Source: Paenibacillus pasadenensis (lineage in GTDB: Bacteria > Bacillota > Bacilli > Paenibacillales > Paenibacillaceae). From it: DNA of 64,000 nucleotides. Both the position numbers and the translations under genes were made by a program. Shown here piece after piece: positions 47,977 to 56,491 of this stretch. The DNA lies in assembly GCF_023715725.1 (NCBI RefSeq), contig NZ_JAMBOT010000011.1, forward strand, positions 1 through 64,000, in the 5' to 3' direction. The notes under the pieces were generated by a model that saw nothing but the letters and a program-made list of their open reading frames with translations, did not search any database and was not told the DNA's origin. Numbering within the stretch: the stretch's first letter is position 1; every line of letters starts with the position of its first letter.

Positions 47977-48522
47977 ATGGCAGTATTGATCAACGAGCAA
48001 ATCCGAGCATCCGAGGTGGAGCTGACAGGGCTGAGGGGAGAGCGGATCGGCGTCGTTTCCCGGCAGGAAGCGCTGGCGCTGGCCAAGCAGGCAGGGGCGG
48101 ACCTGGTCTGCACCTCGCTGATGAGCAGTCCTCCGCCGTGCAGTCTTATGGCTAAGGGCAAAGCCAAAGCAGCGGCGCAAAAGGAAGCGGCGGCGGCACG
48201 CAAACCGGCAGGCGCTTCAGCAGGCGGCAGGAGCGGAGCGGGCTCCGGAGGCAAAGGCGGGGGCCAGGACAAGGCCAAGGAGCTGCGCTTCACGGCGCAC
48301 ATCGAGGAGCATGATTACGATACGAAGCTGCGGCAGGCGGACAAACATCTCCGTTCCGGCAAACCGGTGCAGCTCGTCGTAAAAGCATCTGGTCCCAAGG
48401 AAGGCCCTGCCGCCAAAGCGGTGCTGGAGCGGCTGCTTGCCGATTTGAAGGAGGCCGGGGTAAAAGAGACCGGCGTCCAGACGAGCGGCAAAGGCTCGCA
48501 GGTGAGAGTGAATCCTAAGTAA
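47977..48522 (+). CDS. Translation initiation factor IF-3 paralogue
   Basis: A 181-residue protein with both IF-3 domains. N-domain: LINEQIRASEVELTGLRGER, then IGVVSRQEALALAKQAGADL and PPPCSLM. Linker: about 35 residues, Ala/Gly/Lys-rich (KPAGASAGGRSGAGSGGKGG). C-domain: KELRFTAHIEEHDYDTKLRQ and ADKHLRSGKPVQLVV. It is not the housekeeping infC: it stands alone without rpmI-rplT, has no long leader, its linker is glycine-rich rather than basic helical, and the C-domain's usual RGRExxHxELG stretch reads KASGPKEGPAAKAV. That stretch contacts 16S rRNA in IF-3, so binding is probably altered. It may act as a specialised or stress initiation/antiassociation factor. Confidence 0.85.
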   Translation: MAVLINEQIRASEVELTGLRGERIGVVSRQEALALAKQAGADLVCTSLMSSPPPCSLMAKGKAKAAAQKEAAAARKPAGASAGGRSGAGSGGKGGGQDKAKELRFTAHIEEHDYDTKLRQADKHLRSGKPVQLVVKASGPKEGPAAKAVLERLLADLKEAGVKETGVQTSGKGSQVRVNPK

Positions 48523-48549
48523 AAAAGGGCGGAATTCCGCCCTTTTTTT
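48521..48549 (+). terminator. Terminator after the IF-3 paralogue
   Basis: AAAAAAGGGCGG-aatt-CCGCCCTTTTTTT, very strong. Confidence 0.95.
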
Positions 48550-48672
48550 GCGCTGTGCGCGGAATGGATGCATGGGTGATGGCGCTCGACGCTTCGGGCT
48601 TAATCCGTATGCTGCAAAACTTTGCTTGACGCTCCAGCTTGTTGAATGCGCGGGGAAGCCTCCGGCATCGTA

Positions 48673-49671
48673 TTAAGCATGCGAGAACCGCTGGCGATAG
48701 CTGCGCGGAGAGATGCCCTCGTACTTGGCGAAGCAAGAGGCGAAGTACGCCGCCTGATTAAAGCCAACCTCGCCCGCGATGCGCGAGACGGGGTAGTCGG
48801 TGCGCAGCAGCAGCAGCTTTGACTGGTCGATGCGGTAGCGGAGCAGATACTCTTTTGGCGAGCAGCCGAATTCCTTTTGCATGCAGCGGGCAATGTAAAC
48901 CGAGTGGAAATTCAGGCTGTCGCTCATCTGGCGGGCGCTTATATCCTCGCGGTAGTGCCGCCGCAAATAAGCCGCCGCCATAGAGGCGCAGGACGCCGAA
49001 GGCGAGGTGGAGCGGGCGTCGCTGGATGCCGATATTTGCTGCAGCAGCTCTTGAAACAGAATTTGCTGCCGCCACATCGAACCTCCGACATGTCCGCTCT
49101 GCTGCATGGCGGTAATTTGCCCTAACAGCTCAAAAGTCGTAACCGGCTCAACCAAATTGCAATATTGGGGAAGCTGGACGGCAAACATCCGAACATTCAT
49201 CTTCCAGTCCCAATCCCCGGCCGCCTCGGCCGATGGGACTTTTTTGGCTGCTGCTTCTTTCGGAGCATTTATCCCATCCGACCGACCGTCTGCAGCAACC
49301 TCCGCTCCGGGCGTTTCCTCCAGCACTGCTTCTCCCCGTTCGCCGCGCTGGTTGCGGTATAAAGGCAGCCGTTTATCCGTAGCCGTCCAATATCCGCCGT
49401 GCTTAAAATGCAGCCAGTAACAAACCGTCCGCTCGCGCAGCGGAGCAGTGCCGTAATGATGGGCGTCGGGCCGCAAAATGAGCGCTTGATTCGCCTTTAC
49501 CTCGTAGCTCCGGTCCCCTTCGGTGACGAGCAGCTCTCCCTCCTCTACGGCAAGAAGATCAAACAGGCCGATGTTGCGGCGATCCACATGAGTCATGCCC
49601 GGCGGATGGTCCTCGTAGCCGCTGGCAACATAATAGGGGAGCGGGGGCAGCGCAAATTGCAGCAGCTTCAT
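48673..49671 (-). CDS. AraC-family transcriptional regulator
   Basis: A 332-residue protein from ATG 49671 (AAAGGAAGG 5 bases upstream; a frame start at 49752 lacks a site). N-terminal cupin sensor (FDLLAVEEGELLVTEGDRSY, LILRPDAHHYG). A roughly 45-residue Glu/Ala-rich insert sits about 115-160. The C-terminal AraC double helix-turn-helix reads ISARQMSDSLNFHSVYIARC and VSRIAGEVGFNQAAYFASCF with GISPRSYRQRF. Such regulators usually control sugar utilisation; none is adjacent except the divergent MATE gene. Confidence 0.88.
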   Translation of the reverse strand: MKLLQFALPPLPYYVASGYEDHPPGMTHVDRRNIGLFDLLAVEEGELLVTEGDRSYEVKANQALILRPDAHHYGTAPLRERTVCYWLHFKHGGYWTATDKRLPLYRNQRGERGEAVLEETPGAEVAADGRSDGINAPKEAAAKKVPSAEAAGDWDWKMNVRMFAVQLPQYCNLVEPVTTFELLGQITAMQQSGHVGGSMWRQQILFQELLQQISASSDARSTSPSASCASMAAAYLRRHYREDISARQMSDSLNFHSVYIARCMQKEFGCSPKEYLLRYRIDQSKLLLLRTDYPVSRIAGEVGFNQAAYFASCFAKYEGISPRSYRQRFSHA

Positions 49672-49921
49672 GCGGACCTTCCTTTCGTAAATTTTAGGTA
49701 AAAAGATGTAGTTTCTTTTTTGAAAGTTCTGGTTGCTTCTGTGATACATCAAGGCGTATATAGCTATTATAATACGGATTGACTAGCAGGCTCCAGGCAC
49801 ACGTGAAATACGCTCCATTCCTAGAAAGTTAGGTTGTTAGGAGAGCATGGCCAAGGAAAGGGCTTTCATAGTCATTGGCATTGCACACAGTACGCCGAGC
49901 TTTAGGATGGAGGTTTCAATC

Positions 49922-51292
49922 ATGAAAAATCGCAGCTATTCCCTGTGGGCGCTTTCATGGCCCATTTTCATCGAGCTGTTTCTGCAGTTTCTGCTTGGAG
50001 CGGCGGATACATTCATGGTGAGCGAAATATCCGATGATGCGGTCGCGGTCGTCGGATTCTCTCATCAGCTGTTCAACGCGCTTACCGTGCTGTTTACGGT
50101 TATCGCAAGCGGCGCCGGTATTTTGATTGCTCAGAAGCTTGGCGCGCGCAAAGAGGAAGAAGCGCGGACGATCAGCATCATCGCGCTCAAAGCAACGATG
50201 ATTATCGGCGCGCTGCTCAGCGTGGTGCTGATTATTTTTCCAGAGCCAATCGCACGTGTGCTGCAAATGCCGGACGCGCTGCTTCCGTTGGCGGGCACGT
50301 ATATTTCCATCGTTGGCGGCAGCATGATTTTGGCGGCGATTATGAGCACGCTCAGCGCGGCGATTCGCAATACGGGCAATGCGCGCGGACCAATGTATAC
50401 GGCTATCGGCATGAACGTCGTCCACATCGTGCTGAACTACGGGTTTATTTACGGCAAATTCGGCCTTCCGGAATGGGGGCTGGCTGGAGTTGCGACGAGT
50501 ACGGTCGTCAGCCGTTTGCTGGCTTGCGCGCTGCTGTTCTATATGTACGTTTTTGCTTTCGAGCGCAAAATATGGTGGGGAGATTTAAAGGTGTGGAGCA
50601 AGGGGCTGTTCGCCGAAGTGATGCGTATCGGCTGGCCGCTTGGCGTTTACTCCGGCAACTGGGTGTTTTCGCAGCTGGTCATCTTCACCTTCATCGGCAC
50701 GCTCGGCGCAAAAGAGCTGGCGGCCCGCACGTATATGAACACGCTAGAGTCCTTCTGCTTCCTGATCGGCTTCTCGATTGCTCTTGCAACCCAGATTCGC
50801 GTGGCGCATCTATTCGGTGCCGGGAACACAAGAGAGGCGTACAAGGATTGTTACAAAGGGCTGTGGATTGGACAGGGCGTCGTCGTCGCCAATTCGCTGC
50901 TGGTGTATTTTCTGGGCAGCCAGGCGCTTGGCCTTTTCACAACGGACCCCGAAATTCTCGCCATCTGCGCCTCCTTGCTGGGACTTAATCTGATTCTGCA
51001 GCCGGGCAAAATGCTCAACATGGCCATTGCCGACTCCCTGAACGCCGTTGGCGACACACGCTTCACGATGTATGCCTCCACGATCAGCATGTGGGGCGTT
51101 TCGGTAGGCATCGCGTATTACTTCAGCCTTCATCTTGGCTGGGGACTGATCGCCATCTACATCTGCATGATCGCCGACGAATATATTCGCGGCTTCGTTT
51201 GCTGGCTGCGCTGGCGCAGCCGGAAATGGGCTTCCCGCGCGGGGTCGACGGATCTGAACGTAGGGCAAGGCGGAGCTGCGGCTGAGGTTTAA
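49922..51292 (+). CDS. MATE-family multidrug/sodium antiporter
   Basis: A 456-residue protein from ATG 49922 (GGAGGTTTC upstream; an upstream frame start at 49847 gives an atypical extension). Twelve hydrophobic helices in two MatE halves. Hallmarks: LSWPIFIELFLQFLLGAADT, GAGILIAQKLGARKEEEAR, and second-half QIRVAHLFGAGNTREAY. It exports cationic drugs or metabolites in exchange for Na+ or H+. It is divergent from the AraC regulator, 250 bp apart, which may control it. Confidence 0.9.
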   Translation: MKNRSYSLWALSWPIFIELFLQFLLGAADTFMVSEISDDAVAVVGFSHQLFNALTVLFTVIASGAGILIAQKLGARKEEEARTISIIALKATMIIGALLSVVLIIFPEPIARVLQMPDALLPLAGTYISIVGGSMILAAIMSTLSAAIRNTGNARGPMYTAIGMNVVHIVLNYGFIYGKFGLPEWGLAGVATSTVVSRLLACALLFYMYVFAFERKIWWGDLKVWSKGLFAEVMRIGWPLGVYSGNWVFSQLVIFTFIGTLGAKELAARTYMNTLESFCFLIGFSIALATQIRVAHLFGAGNTREAYKDCYKGLWIGQGVVVANSLLVYFLGSQALGLFTTDPEILAICASLLGLNLILQPGKMLNMAIADSLNAVGDTRFTMYASTISMWGVSVGIAYYFSLHLGWGLIAIYICMIADEYIRGFVCWLRWRSRKWASRAGSTDLNVGQGGAAAEV

Positions 51293-51505
51293 GGGGTGGA
51301 AAGCAGCTTGCTAAAAGAGGCTGCCTTTGGGCAGCAGTTTAAGGCGGGACGATGGAGAGCCCGATTTTTCAGAAGGAGCTGCTGCTTGAAGACAACAAGC
51401 GGCTCCTTGAGTGTGCATCAGGATGATGTCCTGCAGAGGCTGACTTTGTAGAGTATAAGCGCGGATTCCCGAGACAGACGGCCCGACGATTTCGACGTTT
51501 CAGCT

Positions 51506-51740
51506 CTAGCGCAACTGAGAAGCGTTAATGGTGTGTTTTGAGCCAATTTAAACATCTAACGCAACTGAGACGTCTTAATGGTCTGTTTCGAGCTATTTCA
51601 AGATCCTAACGCAACTGACACGCCTTATTAGGCCGATTATCGAGCCATTAGGCGCTTAAACTCTCAAATAAGGCGGCTCAGTTGCGTTACGTTGTAAAAA
51701 GAGGCTTTTTGCATCAAATAAGCCTTTTCAGTTGCGTTAG
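51506..51740. repeat. 50-bp-period repeat block: three direct and two inverted units
   Basis: CTAACGCAACTGA-type units start at 51506, 51556 and 51606 (period exactly 50) and continue with CGTCTTAATGG...GTTTCGAGC. Two inverted units, ending TCAGTTGCGTTA, have cores at 51681-51689 and 51731-51739, also exactly 50 apart. Unit three (51607-51630) and the first inverted unit (51666-51689) can pair over about 22 bp with two mismatches. No coding potential. It lies between the MATE gene and the terminators of the mannosidase operon. Confidence 0.92.
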
Positions 51741-51807
51741 GACTCCGCTAACTGTTACAGATAGCTGTGGCATTGAGGCGCTAACTTACCTTCGGGAACT
51801 GCAAATC

Positions 51808-51847
51808 AAAAAGGAACTTGCTCCTCTACCGGAGCAAGTTCCTTTTT
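51808..51847 (+). terminator. Terminator facing right, end of MATE transcript
   Basis: AAAAAGGAACTTGCTCC-tctacc-GGAGCAAGTTCCTTTTTT; symmetric, so it may act in both directions. Confidence 0.9.
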
Positions 51848-51861
51848 TGCTGCATCTATAG

Positions 51862-51894
51862 AAAAAGACCGTCCCCTATGAAAAGGGACGGTCT
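51862..51894 (-). terminator. Terminator of the mannoside operon
   Basis: Minus strand: AGACCGTCCC-ttttcatag-GGGACGGTCT followed by TTTTC. Confidence 0.9.
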
Positions 51895-51915
51895 ATGCGT
51901 GCTTTCTAGCTGCGA

Positions 51916-54657
51916 TTAACCGCGCAGTCCGATCGTCACGATCTCGGCCGGACCGACCGGCAGCTCGATGCGGCCGTCAGCCAGCTGGAGCGCCGCGTCA
52001 GACGCCTGCTCCATGATGGTGGACTTGTAGGCGGTGCCGGTGCCTGCAGGCACCTGGAGCTTCAGCTCGGCAGCTTCGCGCTTCAGGTTGTACAGACGGG
52101 CAACAACGTCGCCCGTCACCGGACTGACCTTGAAGGCGGAGAACGCCAGCGCTTCGCCTTCCCAAGCGAGCGGAGCGCCAACCGGCTTCAGCTGGCCGTT
52201 ATGGACGCTGGTTTGCACCGCGGTCCAAGGCGTTTGCAGCTGGTAAGCCTCGGCATAAGCGCCTTCGGCTGCGCCGTCTCCGTTATGCGGGATGACGGCC
52301 AGCTGAACGTTGTGCTCGCCGATGCATTGCGCTTCCGGCGTCGGGAAGTAACCCCAGTCGCCAAGCTCGCCGGTGGAGCGAAGCAGAGTGACGGCAATCG
52401 TGTTGGAGCCGTCGCGCAGCACTTCGTACTCGTTGAGGCCAAAGTTTGCTACGGTCAGGCCGGCTGTAACGCCGTCCGCCGCTGCGCCGCTGACATCAAC
52501 AAATGCTTGCTGATGCTGCGTGTTGCTCGGATTAACCCATTCTTTAGCCGGCTCGGTATCGCGAACAGCAGCCTCGAAAATGGAGTCCGCCGTGTGGACG
52601 GATGTTTGCAGTCCAGTCGGGAACAGCATACGCACGCGGTGATCTTTGGCCTGGTTGTTGAACGAGCTGGTAATGTCCAGCCGTCCGCTGCCTTGCTCCA
52701 GGGAAAGCACGGTCGTCAGGCGCAGCGTAACAAGCTCCGAGGAGCGGCCGGACTTGCGGTTTTGCATAAATACAACCTCGCGCTGCTCGCGCTCCAGCAG
52801 CTCGTCCGCCGAGGCGGGAACGGACCACTCGTGCACGATTTCCAGCGATGCGCGGTAAGGCTCGTTGTCCAGCACCCGTACGGAAGCGGCCAGGCCGCGC
52901 GTCGTAATCGGCTGAGTGCCTTTAGGCTCCATGAACATATATTCGTTACCGATGTCGCCGGTATTCTCATATACGCCAAGGCCGGAGTATACACGTCCGC
53001 TGCGCAGGTCGGTCAGCGTGAAGGAACCGTCCTCCGCCACCTCGGCGCGCAGAACGCCGTTGTCCAGCATCCGTTCGCTGAGCGCGATTGCCGAAGCGTC
53101 CGCAGGCTGAGCATCCGCTTTGACCCAAGCGTAAGCGGCATGTCCGAGAGCCGGAACGGAAGCTTGGAACGTCAGGCGGACGCGGCGGCATTGGTAAGGC
53201 TGACGGAACGCGTCATCCGGCAGATCATAGCCGAACAGCTGGCCAAGATCCTCTACCGTTACATGCACAGGGCTGCCTGCTGCATCCACAAGCACGCGGC
53301 CGGTAATGTCCAGCTCGTTCATGCGGCGGTTCATTTCAGGGAAGCTTACGCCTTCGCGGTAGTAAACGCGTGCAACGTCCACTTCGACGCTCACCGCTCC
53401 GCTGCGCGTCCAGCCTGTCGTGTTGTACACGACAACCGGCAGCGCGTCCGAGCCGTAGCCGCCGAATACGCTGGTATCGACTGCTTCCGCGATGAATGCG
53501 GCCGTTTCGGAAACGATTGTTTCCGCCACATGGCGGCTTTTATCGAAGCGGGTAACCATTTCGCGGTGAACCTCATCGACGCTGCAGCCGCAAATGCTGT
53601 CATGCGGATGGTTTTGCATGAGCTGTTTCCAAGCATAGGTGAACAGATGCTGCGGGTATTTTTTGCCCGTCAGCTGGCCGTATGCCGCAAGCGGCTCGGC
53701 TACGCGCTCCAGCATTGCTTGTCCAAGCGTGTTCATCTGTTTCAGGTAAACGCGGGAGGAGGCGGTGTTTACGAGCGTGCCCCAGCCGTCGGTGCGCTGG
53801 CTGCGCAGCTCGCCCTTAACGACTGACAGATTGCGATCGCCCGCAATTTCACGTACGGCGTCCAGGTAATCCGGGAAGTTGGAGTGGATGAACTCAACGT
53901 CCGGCTCCACTTCGCCCGCGACTTCGATCGCTTGAGCCAAGTCCGTTTGAATCGGTTGGTGATCGCAGCCGTTCATGAACAGCAGATGCGGCGTGGACGC
54001 GTATTTGCCTGCTTCAGCAAGCTTGCGGTTCCAGTATTCTTGAGCTGCCGCTTTATCGGTCGGCACTTCGTTGCCGTTGGAATACCAGTTAGCAAACAGA
54101 ATGCCGAGAACCTGGGAGCCGTCCGGTCCTTCCCAGATCAGCTCGGAGAAGGAGCTTTCGTACGCTTCGGATTCGCCGACTTCGTTGTTAAAGCCGGTCG
54201 GTTTTACGCCGCGTCCAAAAAAGGCGTTGTCGATGCCGGATTGCTGCATCAGCTGCGGGCTTTGGCCGAACAGGCCGAACGTATCCGGGAAATAGCCGAT
54301 TTTGGATACTTTGCCCCAGCGTGCGGCGTCTTCATGACCGATCTGCATATTGCGGACATTCGCTTCGCCGCTTGTCAAGAATGCGTCCTGCAAAATATAC
54401 CATGGCCCGATCAGAATGCGGTCATCCTGAATGAGCTTTTCCAAACGTGCGCGATGCTCGGGACGAACTTGAAGGTAGTCCTCCAAAATAATCGTTTGGC
54501 CGTCCAGAAAGAAGCTGCGGTAGCCGGGATCGCTCTCCAGCGTATCGAGCAGCGTGTCCATCAGCTCAACGAGACGGACATGATGTTTTTCATATGGAAG
54601 GTACCATTCGCGGTCCCAATGGGTATGGGAAACGATATGCGCAGTGCGCTTTGTCAT
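51916..54657 (-). CDS. GH38 alpha-mannosidase
   Basis: A 913-residue protein. GH38 signature VSHTHWDREWYLPYEKHH (zinc ligands His and Asp), second region GYFPDTFGLFGQ with the nucleophile Asp, third region QNHPHDSICGCSVDEVHREM (zinc His), then the middle helix bundle and large beta C-terminal domains. There is no signal peptide, so it is cytoplasmic. The start is ATG 54657; the in-frame ATG at 54669 lies directly against the GGAAAGG ribosome site and cannot use it. It is last in the operon after GH125, and would release mannose from imported alpha-mannosides. Confidence 0.94.
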   Translation of the reverse strand: MTKRTAHIVSHTHWDREWYLPYEKHHVRLVELMDTLLDTLESDPGYRSFFLDGQTIILEDYLQVRPEHRARLEKLIQDDRILIGPWYILQDAFLTSGEANVRNMQIGHEDAARWGKVSKIGYFPDTFGLFGQSPQLMQQSGIDNAFFGRGVKPTGFNNEVGESEAYESSFSELIWEGPDGSQVLGILFANWYSNGNEVPTDKAAAQEYWNRKLAEAGKYASTPHLLFMNGCDHQPIQTDLAQAIEVAGEVEPDVEFIHSNFPDYLDAVREIAGDRNLSVVKGELRSQRTDGWGTLVNTASSRVYLKQMNTLGQAMLERVAEPLAAYGQLTGKKYPQHLFTYAWKQLMQNHPHDSICGCSVDEVHREMVTRFDKSRHVAETIVSETAAFIAEAVDTSVFGGYGSDALPVVVYNTTGWTRSGAVSVEVDVARVYYREGVSFPEMNRRMNELDITGRVLVDAAGSPVHVTVEDLGQLFGYDLPDDAFRQPYQCRRVRLTFQASVPALGHAAYAWVKADAQPADASAIALSERMLDNGVLRAEVAEDGSFTLTDLRSGRVYSGLGVYENTGDIGNEYMFMEPKGTQPITTRGLAASVRVLDNEPYRASLEIVHEWSVPASADELLEREQREVVFMQNRKSGRSSELVTLRLTTVLSLEQGSGRLDITSSFNNQAKDHRVRMLFPTGLQTSVHTADSIFEAAVRDTEPAKEWVNPSNTQHQQAFVDVSGAAADGVTAGLTVANFGLNEYEVLRDGSNTIAVTLLRSTGELGDWGYFPTPEAQCIGEHNVQLAVIPHNGDGAAEGAYAEAYQLQTPWTAVQTSVHNGQLKPVGAPLAWEGEALAFSAFKVSPVTGDVVARLYNLKREAAELKLQVPAGTGTAYKSTIMEQASDAALQLADGRIELPVGPAEIVTIGLRG

Positions 54658-54733
54658 AAATAAGGACATCCTTTCCTAATGGAGAGTACAATATTAAGTC
54701 AAGCATACCCGCCATAGTGCGGATTATCTATCA

Positions 54734-54797
54734 GAAAAAGCGACAGCCGCCCTGCAAAAGGACGACATGTATGTCCTATATAGCAAGTCGGCTGTCG
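54734..54797 (-). terminator. Terminator-like hairpin between GH125 and GH38
   Basis: Minus strand: CGACAGCCG...CGGCTGTCG, with an inner GGAC/GTCC stem, followed by CTTTTTC. It would give partial termination inside the operon. Confidence 0.6.
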
Positions 54798-54810
54798 GTG
54801 ATAACTTTGG

Positions 54811-54845
54811 AAAAGCAGGTCGCCTTAATGTTAAGGTCGACCTGC
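54811..54845 (-). terminator. Hairpin just after GH125
   Basis: GCAGGTCG-CCTTAA-tg-... TTAAGG-t-CGACCTGC: a 14-bp stem with one bulge, followed on the minus strand by TTTTCC. It is a second attenuating or mRNA-end-protecting structure. Confidence 0.6.
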
Positions 54846-54860
54846 GGCTGGTTAGCAGAA

Positions 54861-56189
54861 TTATTTTGCGTCTAACGAGCCGTCCTTCATCGCGCGGTAA
54901 ACGAGCTGGGAGAACAGGCTGTTGGACCAAGCGAACCATTTACGGGTAAATACGGCCGGATCGTCGGAGTGGAAGCCCTCGTGCATGAAGCCGGTGTCGG
55001 CGTCCGTAGCTTCCAGCATGTCGATCATCGCGAGCTGTTCTTCTTTGCTCACTGCGGTGAGACCCTGCATGGACAGCGCCATATGCCAGATGTATCCCGG
55101 CGGCGTATGCGGACTGCCGATGCCTTTTGCTTTAGAGCCCTCGTAGTAGAAAGGATTCTCCTTGCTGAGCGCAAAACGGCGCGTGTTCAGATAAATCGGG
55201 TCGTCGTTCGTCGTGTATCCGACGTAAGGAATTGACATCAGACCCGGCGTGCCGGCGTCGTCCATGAGACAGAAATTGCCGTATCCGTCCGTTTCGTAAG
55301 CGTAGATTGGGCCGAATTCCGGATGGCGATAAATGCCGTACAGCTGGATGCCGTGTGTAACCTCCGCTTCCAGGTCCGCAAGCTCCTTCACCAAAGCCAT
55401 ATCGCGGAATACCCACTCTGCGATTTCGCGCATTTGGCGCATCGTCACAACAGCGAACATATTCGCTGGAATGTTGTAATGGAAGTCACAAGCGTCGTCG
55501 CTCGGACGGAAGCCGGACCAGATCATGCCGGTGTAGTTAACAGGCATGCCGAGGCCTTTGTTCCGCATGGAGTCGACTGGAATGCCGTTGTCACGGTTGA
55601 AGCGGTATGGCGATTTCTCAAAATGGTGCTGCTCCGTTTTCCACAGATCGATCGTAGCCCGCATGGCGCGCTTGAAGTCTGTGTCAAAAATGGCCGTATG
55701 CTTCGTTTCATTCCAATAAGAATAAGCGAGACGGAAAGAGAAACAAATGGAATCGAGCTCAAATTTGCGCTCCCATACCCACGGTCCCATGTCGGTTTCG
55801 TCGGTCGTATTCCAGTGCCAGTCATTCGCTGTTTCATTAAATGCGTTGGCGTAAGGGTCGATCAAAATCATCGTCATATGACGCTTAATGAGCCCTTCGA
55901 TAATACGCTGCAGCCCGGCGTCTTCCTTGGCAAGCGGCACGTAATGAATGACTTGCTCCACGGAATCGCGCAGCCACATAGCAGGAATGTCGCCGGTAAT
56001 GACAAACGTCGTGCCGTCCGGCATCAGCTTTGTCGTCGTTTCCAGCGTGTTCGGGAAACAGTTGCGGAACAGCTGGCGCAGCTTTGGACGGTGAGCCAGA
56101 CGCTCGTCGGCTTCGGTCAGCACATTTTGCACGGCGGTTGGCAAAGTCAGGTCAGGCATCGGAATTTTGGGAAGGCGGAATTGCTCCAT
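54861..56189 (-). CDS. GH125 exo-alpha-1,6-mannosidase
   Basis: A 442-residue protein, the normal length of this single-domain family. Conserved TFVITGDIPAMWLRDSVEQV, MILIDPYANAFNE, WVWERKFELDSICF, and C-terminal SMQGLTA with GFMHEGFHSDDP. These match the (alpha/alpha)6-barrel GH125 enzymes (formerly DUF1237), inverting, metal-free exo-alpha-1,6-mannosidases. There is no signal peptide. Paired with GH38 it would take apart alpha-manno-oligosaccharides of N-glycan or yeast mannan type inside the cell. Confidence 0.93.
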   Translation of the reverse strand: MEQFRLPKIPMPDLTLPTAVQNVLTEADERLAHRPKLRQLFRNCFPNTLETTTKLMPDGTTFVITGDIPAMWLRDSVEQVIHYVPLAKEDAGLQRIIEGLIKRHMTMILIDPYANAFNETANDWHWNTTDETDMGPWVWERKFELDSICFSFRLAYSYWNETKHTAIFDTDFKRAMRATIDLWKTEQHHFEKSPYRFNRDNGIPVDSMRNKGLGMPVNYTGMIWSGFRPSDDACDFHYNIPANMFAVVTMRQMREIAEWVFRDMALVKELADLEAEVTHGIQLYGIYRHPEFGPIYAYETDGYGNFCLMDDAGTPGLMSIPYVGYTTNDDPIYLNTRRFALSKENPFYYEGSKAKGIGSPHTPPGYIWHMALSMQGLTAVSKEEQLAMIDMLEATDADTGFMHEGFHSDDPAVFTRKWFAWSNSLFSQLVYRAMKDGSLDAK

Positions 56190-56491
56190 AGTTATGATCT
56201 AGCTCCTTGCTGTTAGGATAATGTAGCTAACGGACCGGACATCCTCGTAAGCCTGTTTTGCTAAGCGAATCGCAAGGCGATTTGAGGCTGCAAACGGCAG
56301 TGTAAACAAACGGAATTCCTGCTGCTGCGAGGTGTTGCGGATGTGTCGGCAGGTTTTTGGCCCGCTTGGCAGAACAAGAGCAGGTTACCTTGTATGAATT
56401 CATTGTTAGGCCATCTGAGGAGTAGTCTTTTCCATACATGGCTTTGTTTTGTTAGGTAAGTTAGGTTCATTCTGCCTGCGTTATCGCTAAC
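56190..56491. other. Intergenic region between permease and GH125 genes
   Basis: About 300 bp without a credible gene. A 70-codon minus-strand frame has no ribosome site. A small hairpin, AATCGC-aag-GCGATT, lies near 56268-56282. No clear promoter was found, but the length allows a separate promoter for the two glycosidase genes. Confidence 0.4.

Noticed and set aside
51506..51740. The 50-bp repeat block read as a CRISPR array
   Set aside because: The cores vary, part of the block is inverted, the intervals are themselves similar between units, and no cas gene is near.
52201..53826. A 541-codon frame antisense to the GH38 gene
   Set aside because: It lies wholly opposite a well-supported mannosidase; no start site or domain.
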